Positions 44,992 through 51,632 of a DNA stretch of 64,000 nt are shown one piece after another. The translations under genes were made by a program, and so were the position numbers. The stretch is from Coriobacteriaceae bacterium (lineage in GTDB: Bacteria > Actinomycetota > Coriobacteriia > Coriobacteriales > Coriobacteriaceae), in the NCBI GenBank assembly GCA_902364975.1, contig CABJFQ010000008.1:1-64000 (forward strand), in the 5' to 3' direction. The notes below the pieces were generated by a model. It was given only the letters and a program-made list of their open reading frames with translations. It was not told the origin of the DNA and made no database searches. How positions within the stretch are numbered: the first letter of the stretch is position 1; every line of letters starts with the position of its first letter.

Positions 44992-45912
44992 ATGCGTATT
45001 GTGTTTATGGGTACGCCTGATTTTGCTGTGCCCTCGCTGGCTTCGCTTGTCGAGGCTGGAAACGAGATTGCGCTTGTTGTTACTCGTCCTGATGCTGTTC
45101 GTGGGCGTGGTAAGAAGCTGGAGCCGTCTCCTGTTAAGGCTAAGGCGCTCGAGCTTGGTCTGCCTGTTGTTGAGGCTAATCGTATGACGCCTGAGGTTGT
45201 TGAGGTGCTCCAGGCTGCCCAGGCTGACATTTTCTGTGTGGCTGCTTATGGCTGTATTTTGCCTGATGAGGTGCTGCATATAGCGCCGCTTGGTATTGTG
45301 AATGTTCATGCGTCCTTGCTGCCTCGTTGGCGTGGGGCTGCTCCTATTCAGCGTGCCATTCTTGCTGGTGATGAGATTGCTGGCGTTTCTATTATGCGCA
45401 TTGGGCATGGCGTGGATACTGGTGCTTATTGTGCTCAGACTTCCACGTCGGTTGCCGGTAAGCATGCCGAGGCGCTGACTATGGAGCTCGCTGAGCTCGG
45501 CGGCAAACTGCTTGCCGATACGCTTCCTTCTCTTGCCGATGGCACCGCCGTGTGGATCGAACAGGATGAGTCGCTTGTTACCCATGCTGCCAAGATTTCT
45601 AAGCAGGAGATGCGCTTGGATCCGCACATGGCGGCGCTCGATTGCGCGCGTCATGTGCTGGCCTCTTCCGATACCGCGCCTGCTCGTTGCGTGATTGCCG
45701 GCAAGACCGTGCGCGTGTTCGATGCTGCGCCGGCTGATGTGTCGCTTGGTGAGGGGCTCGTCGCCGTTCAGGCCAAGCATGTTTACCTGGGCCTTTTCGA
45801 TGGCTCGGTCGAGTTGCTCGAGGTTAAGCCTGATGGCAAGCGTGCTATGACTGCTTCTGCTTGGGCTGCTGGCTTGCAGGGTGCCGATCTTTCGTGGGGT
45901 GTATTGTCATGA
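44992..45912 (+). CDS. fmt: Methionyl-tRNA formyltransferase
   Basis: Formylates initiator Met-tRNA with 10-formyl-THF; 306 residues. It has IVFMGTPDFAVPSL at the start, the SLLPRWRGAAPIQ catalytic block and the MRIGHGVDTGAY stretch. RBS GAGAGGAGA is upstream. Codons in the first half end in T (GCT, GTT, CGT, GGT) noticeably more than those of neighbouring genes. rsmB follows with an ATGA overlap. Confidence 0.95.
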   Translation: MRIVFMGTPDFAVPSLASLVEAGNEIALVVTRPDAVRGRGKKLEPSPVKAKALELGLPVVEANRMTPEVVEVLQAAQADIFCVAAYGCILPDEVLHIAPLGIVNVHASLLPRWRGAAPIQRAILAGDEIAGVSIMRIGHGVDTGAYCAQTSTSVAGKHAEALTMELAELGGKLLADTLPSLADGTAVWIEQDESLVTHAAKISKQEMRLDPHMAALDCARHVLASSDTAPARCVIAGKTVRVFDAAPADVSLGEGLVAVQAKHVYLGLFDGSVELLEVKPDGKRAMTASAWAAGLQGADLSWGVLS

Positions 45913-47309
45913 GCAAGCTGTCTCCCGCGCGCAAGCTTGCGCTCGATGTACTGATGGAGGCCGATCGCCGCGGCATGTATGCGCGCGACGTGCTGTCCTC
46001 TCGCGCATCGGCCAAGGCTATTGACCAGCGCGATTCCGCTTTTGCCGTCCGCTTGGCGCTGGGCGTGGCCGCCACGCAGGGTATTTTGGACGAGCTGCTC
46101 GACCAGTTTCTCGATAAACCCAAAAAGGTTGCGCCGCGCGTTCGCATGGCGCTTCGTATCTCGGCCTTCGAGATGCTCTACCTGCATACGCCGGGCCGCG
46201 TTGCCGTGAGCCAGGGTGTTGAGCTGGTGCGCAGCGGTGCTAAGTCTGCCGCGGGCCTGGCTAACGCGGTGCTGCACAAGGTTGCGGACAATGTTGAGGA
46301 CTTTGCCACGGCATCTGACGTGGATGAGTCCGAGCGCCGTTTGGTTCGTCTGTCTCGCCTGATGGGCTTGCCGCGCTGGCTGTGCGCTCGCATTATGGCG
46401 TCGTTTGACACGCCAGAGGGTGCGCTTAACTTTGCCGGCAATCTGGCCCCCGCACCGCTGGCCCTGCATGAGAACGCCTTTGCGACTAAGCCCGATCCGT
46501 ATATCTCGCAGCTCGTCGCGCCTGTCTTCCCGGGCTGTCATGCCCCGGTTGATGCCCAGGTTACTGTTGCTTCGGGTGTGTTTGAGCGTGCTGCCGCGGT
46601 GGCATCTGACCTCAACGCGCAACTTATCGCCACAGCTGCCACGCGCCCTGGTAGCTGCCTTGAGATTGGTGCCGGTCGTGGCACCAAGACCTATGTGATG
46701 ATGTGTCAGGCCAAGCGTGCGGGCTACGAGCGTCAGCATACGGCGCTCGATCTTCATGATCGCAAGTGCGATCTGAATCTCGCTCGCCTGCATAAGGCCG
46801 GTATTCAGGGCGTTCGTACGGTTTCGGGTGATGCTTGCGAGCTTGATGAGGTGCTCACATCGTTTGATGCCATGCTTGGCGAGCCGGTTAAGTTCGACAC
46901 GGTCTTTATCGATGCGCCGTGCTCGGGCACCGGCACCATGCGCCGTCATCCCGAGATCCCGTGGCGCCTAACTGAGAATGACGTTACGACCGAGTTGCCC
47001 AAACTGCAGCTGACGATGCTCAAAGAGGCTGCCGCGCGCGTGGCTGCCGGTGGCGAGCTCATCTATGCGACGTGCTCGGTCTTCGACGAGGAGAACACGC
47101 AGGTGGTGGACGCTTTCCTGAACTCACCCGAGGGTACCGGCTTTACCGTGGCGCCACTCTCCGAGGCGCAGATCCTGCAGCTCCCCGAGTTCGATCAGGC
47201 TAAGAAGCTTGTCTCCGTACGTCAGAACGATCGAGGCCTCTTCCAAAGCGTGCCCGTTAACGCCGACTCCTACGACGGCCACTTCTGCGCCAGGCTGGTG
47301 CGCAACTAA
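45909..47309 (+). CDS. rsmB: 16S rRNA m5C967 methyltransferase
   Basis: RsmB/Sun, 466 residues. An N-terminal NusB-like RNA-binding domain (~1-140) is followed by a SAM-dependent methyltransferase domain with LEIGAGRGTKT, the PCSGTGTMRRHPE motif and the catalytic Cys in LIYATCSVFDEEN. The start ATG overlaps the fmt stop. Confidence 0.93.
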   Translation: MSKLSPARKLALDVLMEADRRGMYARDVLSSRASAKAIDQRDSAFAVRLALGVAATQGILDELLDQFLDKPKKVAPRVRMALRISAFEMLYLHTPGRVAVSQGVELVRSGAKSAAGLANAVLHKVADNVEDFATASDVDESERRLVRLSRLMGLPRWLCARIMASFDTPEGALNFAGNLAPAPLALHENAFATKPDPYISQLVAPVFPGCHAPVDAQVTVASGVFERAAAVASDLNAQLIATAATRPGSCLEIGAGRGTKTYVMMCQAKRAGYERQHTALDLHDRKCDLNLARLHKAGIQGVRTVSGDACELDEVLTSFDAMLGEPVKFDTVFIDAPCSGTGTMRRHPEIPWRLTENDVTTELPKLQLTMLKEAAARVAAGGELIYATCSVFDEENTQVVDAFLNSPEGTGFTVAPLSEAQILQLPEFDQAKKLVSVRQNDRGLFQSVPVNADSYDGHFCARLVRN

Positions 47310-47346
47310 TACGGCACCCGAGGGTTGACCCGCTTGCCATGAAATG

Positions 47347-47484
47347 GGCCTATCTACTACATTAAACCCATTACCCCCAACCATGCCGAATTTAGCGAAT
47401 TCAAAACCGCAGGTAGACGGCTCGTCGATTTTGTAAAAACGCAGGTGTGCTCGGACTATACGGGTCAAACGTAGTAGATAGGCC
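47347..47484. ncRNA. Structured intergenic element, copy 1 (~138 nt)
   Basis: Outer arms GGCCTATCTACTAC (47347-47360) and its exact complement (47471-47484), extended inward imperfectly to ~23 nt, enclose a core with AAAACCGCAGGTAGA (47403-47417). The same core, arm spacing and flanks recur at 51411-51542. It lies between convergent rsmB and the zinc-ribbon gene. Whether it is an RNA or a small mobile element cannot be told from sequence. Confidence 0.6.
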
Positions 47485-47534
47485 GTTTTCGTGGCGCAAC
47501 CCCAGACCAGTCGCCGGGGCGTTGTTCATTCCTG

Positions 47535-47571
47535 AAAAAATTCAACCCCGCGATCGGGCTTGATCGCGGGG
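47535..47571 (-). terminator. Terminator of the zinc-ribbon gene
   Basis: CCCCGCGATC (47546-47555) and GATCGCGGGG (47562-47571) form a 10-bp stem. On the minus strand it continues TTGAATTTTTTC. Confidence 0.85.
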
Positions 47572-47581
47572 CCACTTGTCA

Positions 47582-47818
47582 CTAGTGGCTATGCGGGCAG
47601 TTAGCGCAGCAGCCGCTGGTGGCGCTGGTGCTGGAGCCGCCGCTTCGCTGGTCGGTGTTGTAGAAGCCGCTGCCCTCAAACTTGATGCCGCTGGCCGAGA
47701 ACGTCTTGGCGGCCGGAGCGCCGCAGTTGGGGCACACGACCTCGGGGGTCTCGGACATGGGATGCTCAACCTCAAACACATTGCCGCAGCTCGTGCACTT
47801 GTAATCGTAGCGCGCCAT
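47582..47818 (-). CDS. FmdB-family small zinc-ribbon protein
   Basis: A 78-residue protein with the FmdB/CxxC_CxxC_SSSS signature. It starts MARYDYKCTSCGNVFEVEH and has a second pair in VCPNCGAPA, giving a four-Cys zinc site. The C-terminus is Ser/Gly-rich and ends with extra cysteines (GCCANCPHSH). Family members are proposed regulatory or metal-binding factors without a settled role. It lies downstream of the amylase fusion behind a separate terminator. Confidence 0.82.
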   Translation of the reverse strand: MARYDYKCTSCGNVFEVEHPMSETPEVVCPNCGAPAAKTFSASGIKFEGSGFYNTDQRSGGSSTSATSGCCANCPHSH

Positions 47819-47835
47819 AATACTTCCTTTTCAGT

Positions 47836-47866
47836 ACAAAGCGGGCAGATCACTCTGCCCGCAAAA
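47836..47866 (-). terminator. Terminator of the GH13-GH77 fusion gene
   Basis: GCGGGCAGA (47841-47849) and TCTGCCCGC (47854-47862); the minus strand continues TTTGT. It lies 45 nt past the stop codon. Confidence 0.75.
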
Positions 47867-47906
47867 ATTCAAACGTCTGTAACTGTACCCTATATCGGGC
47901 GTTTTA

Positions 47907-50900
47907 TCACGGTTCGCTCCAGAATCTATGGGTGTTGCGCAGGAGCTGCGCAGTTTTGCCCTCGGCGGCCGCAACGTCGGCCTCGTCAGCCTGCCAGGTC
48001 CAGTTGCCCGTGGCCACGCCCGGTACATTCATGCGCGCATCGTCGCCAAGCCCCAGGACATCCTGCAGCGGCATCATCACCAGGGGAGCGTCGCTTGCCA
48101 GGGCGTTGCCCATGAGCTCGCTTGCCAATGCAATGCCGCTCGGCTCGTCGCCGCCCGCAAAGGAGCGCGTGCACCAGCCGGCAAGCGTCGAGGTGTCGTG
48201 CGTCGAGGTGTACAGGATCTTGCCCGGTGTGGGATGAATTCCGCAGCGAACGTCGTAGTCGCTAAACTCCAGCACGTCCATGCCGGGGAAGCCGCAGGTC
48301 GAAGCCATCGCACGAACGCCAGGCGTCAGATAGCCCAGGTCCTCGGCGATAAAGTTGAGCGGACCCAGCTCGTCGTAGGCGGTCTGGAACAGGTCTTTGC
48401 CCGGGCCCGCAAGCCAGCGGCCATCGGCACAGGCCTTGCCGGCGGGGATGCTAAAGTAGCTGTGGAAGCCCAAGAAGTGGTCCAGGCGCACGCGGTCGTA
48501 GAGCGAAAACGCACGACGCAGGCGATCCATCCACCAGCTATAGCCGTTCTGCTTCATGTGGTCCCAGCGGAAGGTGGGGTTACCCCACACCTGGCCCTCG
48601 GGCGCAAAGTTGTCGGGCGGCGCGCCCGAAATTTCAATTGCCTTGCCGGTATCGGACAGCCAGAAGTTTTCGGGCTCGCTCCACGCGTCGGCCGAATCGT
48701 CCGAGACATACATGGGGATATCGCCGATGACCTCGATGCCTTTCTTGTGTGCATAGTTCATGAGCTCGCACCAGGCAAGGTCAAAGCGATACTGCATATA
48801 CGCCTGCAGCTCGGCCTCGTCGTGGAAGCGCTTGTCATCGATCAGATGCTCGTTGTAGCGCGCGACATCCGCCGGCCAATCGTGGCGCGACAGCCCCTCA
48901 AAGTGCTTCTTGACCGCCATGTAGACGCAGTATTTCTCGAGCCAATCGGCGTTGCGATGTTTAAACGCCGTGTACAGCGGGTCGGCATCCTCGCCGCCGC
49001 GGGTCTTCCAGGTGGCAAAGTCGGCAGCCAGCTCCTCGTGGCTCTCGGGCAGCAGGTCGATATTGCCTGCAAAGGCCGAAGGACCGGCATAGGGGGAGCG
49101 GAAGAAGTCCGTGGGATTGACGGGCAGAACCTGCCAGTAGCGCATGCCCATGGCGGCCAGGTGGTCGATAAAGCGACGCGTGGGCGCACCGATTGTGCCA
49201 GGCTTGCCGTCATCGGTCGGCACCGAGGTGATGTGGCACACGACGCCCGCGCCGTGATCAAGCGGCTCCTGCAGGCGCTGCTCGGCATGGTGATAGATAA
49301 TCGACGAGCCCAGCGGATACAGATCGAGCGTGACCGTACCGTTGTGGATCTCGCACTCGTGACCGCTGATCACGTCACTCGCGCATTCGCCGAGCGCCGG
49401 AATCGTCACGCGGTGCGAATTGCGCAGGCTGCGGTTGATGATAACCGTCGCGGACTCGCCATCCTTGCCCGTGCGGTTGTATGCCAGCACCTCGTCGTTG
49501 AGCGCGAAGGCCTTGATCTCGCCGTCGATCATAAATGGCAGTGCGCGGCGTACGGCGGAGGCGTTCTTGACAATAGCCAGCGTGTCGAAGTCGTGCAGAT
49601 GGTCCTTGGTCGGCAGCGTGCGGCGGTTGCCCGGATCGGTGAGGCCCTCCAGGCCGTACTCGTCGCCATAATAGATCGAGGGCACGCCCGGGAAGGTCAT
49701 CTGCATGAGCGTCGCCAGCCAAAAGCGGCTCTTGGCCAGGCCCATCGAGTTCTCGTCCAGGCGCCATTTGCTGCGTTCGCTCTCGGGCAGCTGCGACTCG
49801 TCAGGGCCACCGCCGAGCACCGAGATGATGCGCGGGCGGTCGTGGCTCGAAAGCAGATTGAGCGCGCAGGACAGTGCCTCGCGCGGGTAATTCTCGCGTA
49901 GGGTCTCGATGTCCTCGGCAGCCTGATAGGCATTCTTGTAGCCCATCAAAAAGCCGATGACCATGTCGCGGAAGGGGTAATCCATAGCAGAGTCCAGCTC
50001 GGAGCCCTGCAGGTAGCGGCGCAGATGGCCGTAGCTGATCTTGTTGGAGGCGTCTTCCCAGACCTCGCCGAGTAGCAGCGCGTCGGGCTTCTCGGCGAGT
50101 ACGGCCTTCTTGATTTCGGCCAGGAAGTCGTCGGAAAGCTCGTCAGCTACGTCCAGGCGCCAACCATGGGCACCGGCGCGCAGCCATTTGCGAATCACGC
50201 CGTCTTTGCCCAGAAGCTTTTCGCGTACCAGCTCGGAGCTCTCATTGATGGCGGGCATGTTGCCCACGCCCCACCAGCAGTCATACGACCCGTCCTCATG
50301 GAAGTAAAACGCATCGCGCCACGGCGAGTCCTCGCTCTGCCAGGCACCCACGCCGGGGTAGTTGCCGTAGCGGTTAAAGTAGATCGAGTCGTCGCCCGTA
50401 TGGTTGAAGACGCCGTCCAGAATAATGGAAATGCCGAGCTTCTCGGCCGCCTCGCACAGCTCGGTAAAATCCTGCTCGGTGCCCAGGATCGGGTCGATCT
50501 TGGTGTAGTCGGCCGTGTCGTAGCGGTGGTTGCTCGCGGCCTCAAAGATGGGGTTGAGGTAGATGGCCGTAAAGCCTAGCTCGGCAATGCGGGGCAGGTC
50601 ATTTTGGATACCCTTGAGCGAGCCGCCGTAAAAATCCCAGGTCTTGATGGAGCCGTCTTCGGCACGCTCGTACTCCGGCGGTTCGTTCCAGTCCTCGACC
50701 ATGCGGCGCTGGATTCCGTTGCGAGGCTTTTCGACTTCGGTCAGCGTGCGCTCGCGCCAGTTCTCGTCGCGGGCGTAGCGGTCGGGGAAGATCTGGTAAA
50801 CCATGCCACGCTCGTACCACTCGGGACGAACTTCGCGGTGCTTGTAGACGGTAATCTGGAACGACGGGACCTCGGCGTAGTCGTAGGTTACGCCCTCGCC

Positions 50901-51203
50901 ACCGGTGCGACCCTGCGGCGCGCCCAAGCGGACGTCGGGCTGGCCCTCGATATTGCAGATAAAGCTGTACCAGATAAGACAGGGCTCGGTGCACTCAAGC
51001 TCTACGGTAAATATGCCGTCGCCCTCGTGCGTCATGGGATACCGAGACTCACCGATTTCATCTACCCAGGTGCGCAGCGTAAGCGTTGCCTGGTTGGGAT
51101 CGGCATCCTCCAATATCACCGAGAGGGAAACGGAAGTTCCAGTGGTCACAGCGCCAAACGGAGTGCGAAACTGCGGCAGGCGGCTGTTGTGAATCAATCT
51201 CAT
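47907..51203 (-). CDS. malQ: Fusion of a GH13 alpha-glucan hydrolase and GH77 amylomaltase (4-alpha-glucanotransferase)
   Basis: A 1098-residue two-enzyme chain. Residues ~1-115 form a beta domain typical of neopullulanase-type enzymes. ~120-620 is a GH13 barrel with nucleophile Asp in GWRLDVADE (~351), acid Glu in GEVWED (~380) and Asp in SSHDRPR (~455). From ~655 to the end is GH77 (VNPTDFFRSPYAG, RLDHFLGFHSYF, FIAEDLGYLTPGV, STHDTSTLAGW). There is no signal peptide, so it should act on internal maltodextrins or glycogen. ATG 51203 begins a clean domain; longer frames upstream lack an RBS. Its product profile is a guess: trimming plus disproportionation. Confidence 0.92.
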   Translation of the reverse strand: MRLIHNSRLPQFRTPFGAVTTGTSVSLSVILEDADPNQATLTLRTWVDEIGESRYPMTHEGDGIFTVELECTEPCLIWYSFICNIEGQPDVRLGAPQGRTGGEGVTYDYAEVPSFQITVYKHREVRPEWYERGMVYQIFPDRYARDENWRERTLTEVEKPRNGIQRRMVEDWNEPPEYERAEDGSIKTWDFYGGSLKGIQNDLPRIAELGFTAIYLNPIFEAASNHRYDTADYTKIDPILGTEQDFTELCEAAEKLGISIILDGVFNHTGDDSIYFNRYGNYPGVGAWQSEDSPWRDAFYFHEDGSYDCWWGVGNMPAINESSELVREKLLGKDGVIRKWLRAGAHGWRLDVADELSDDFLAEIKKAVLAEKPDALLLGEVWEDASNKISYGHLRRYLQGSELDSAMDYPFRDMVIGFLMGYKNAYQAAEDIETLRENYPREALSCALNLLSSHDRPRIISVLGGGPDESQLPESERSKWRLDENSMGLAKSRFWLATLMQMTFPGVPSIYYGDEYGLEGLTDPGNRRTLPTKDHLHDFDTLAIVKNASAVRRALPFMIDGEIKAFALNDEVLAYNRTGKDGESATVIINRSLRNSHRVTIPALGECASDVISGHECEIHNGTVTLDLYPLGSSIIYHHAEQRLQEPLDHGAGVVCHITSVPTDDGKPGTIGAPTRRFIDHLAAMGMRYWQVLPVNPTDFFRSPYAGPSAFAGNIDLLPESHEELAADFATWKTRGGEDADPLYTAFKHRNADWLEKYCVYMAVKKHFEGLSRHDWPADVARYNEHLIDDKRFHDEAELQAYMQYRFDLAWCELMNYAHKKGIEVIGDIPMYVSDDSADAWSEPENFWLSDTGKAIEISGAPPDNFAPEGQVWGNPTFRWDHMKQNGYSWWMDRLRRAFSLYDRVRLDHFLGFHSYFSIPAGKACADGRWLAGPGKDLFQTAYDELGPLNFIAEDLGYLTPGVRAMASTCGFPGMDVLEFSDYDVRCGIHPTPGKILYTSTHDTSTLAGWCTRSFAGGDEPSGIALASELMGNALASDAPLVMMPLQDVLGLGDDARMNVPGVATGNWTWQADEADVAAAEGKTAQLLRNTHRFWSEP

Positions 51204-51301
51204 AGTACGGTCCAGTTCTATACAATCATGGCCAGCGGGCCATGGGCTTAACGCACAAGGTGTAAGTATATCTGTTGTACATAGGGTGTATAAACAACAT
51301 C

Positions 51302-51346
51302 CGTTTACCATCGGCGAACGGTTGTCCTAGAAAATCGTTTTACCAC
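51302..51346 (-). promoter_or_regulatory. Candidate LacI-family operator sites upstream of the GH13-GH77 gene
   Basis: On the minus strand TGGTAAAACGATTTTCTAG (51327-51345) closely matches TGGTAAAACGTTTTTAGCA upstream of glgB (61475-61493). A half-site GTTTACCA (from 51303) also recurs there. This is consistent with a shared MalR/CcpA-like repressor site. Confidence 0.45.
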
Positions 51347-51410
51347 CCAAATTATCGCGGTATTCGAAAACGCCCAGACGGATACTATTTGTAGTCAAAC
51401 AAAAGTACTT

Positions 51411-51542
51411 CGGTTTACTACGACGATTTGAATGATCTCAAGCACTGTCAATTTGGTGATATTAAAACCGCAGGTAGAAGCGTTGTCAATTTCGAAGATT
51501 ACTCGCCGTGGTCGGCCAGAGCTATTTTGTCGTAGTAAACCG
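51411..51542. ncRNA. Structured intergenic element, copy 2 (~132 nt)
   Basis: Arms CGGTTTACTACGAC (51411-51424) and its exact complement (51529-51542) enclose the core AAAACCGCAGGTAGA (51464-51478), placed as in copy 1 (53 vs 56 nt from the left end, 64 vs 67 from the right). After the right arm comes GGCCCTCTTTTT, terminator-like on the plus strand. It lies between the 3' end of glgA and the promoter region of the GH13-GH77 gene. Confidence 0.6.
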
Positions 51543-51572
51543 GCCCTCTTTTTAATACAGAAGTTCAACCAA

Positions 51573-51606
51573 GAAGAGGGCGCCTGATTGGGGCGCCCTC
51601 TTTTGC
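51573..51606. terminator. Terminator downstream of glgA
   Basis: AAGAGGGCGCC (51574-51584) and GGCGCCCTCTT (51592-51602) form an 11-bp stem. The plus strand ends in TTTTG, the minus strand in CTTGGTT. It lies about 30 nt past the glgA stop. Confidence 0.78.
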
Positions 51607-51632
51607 GTTGGATTAAGTTTTAATCGTCCGGA

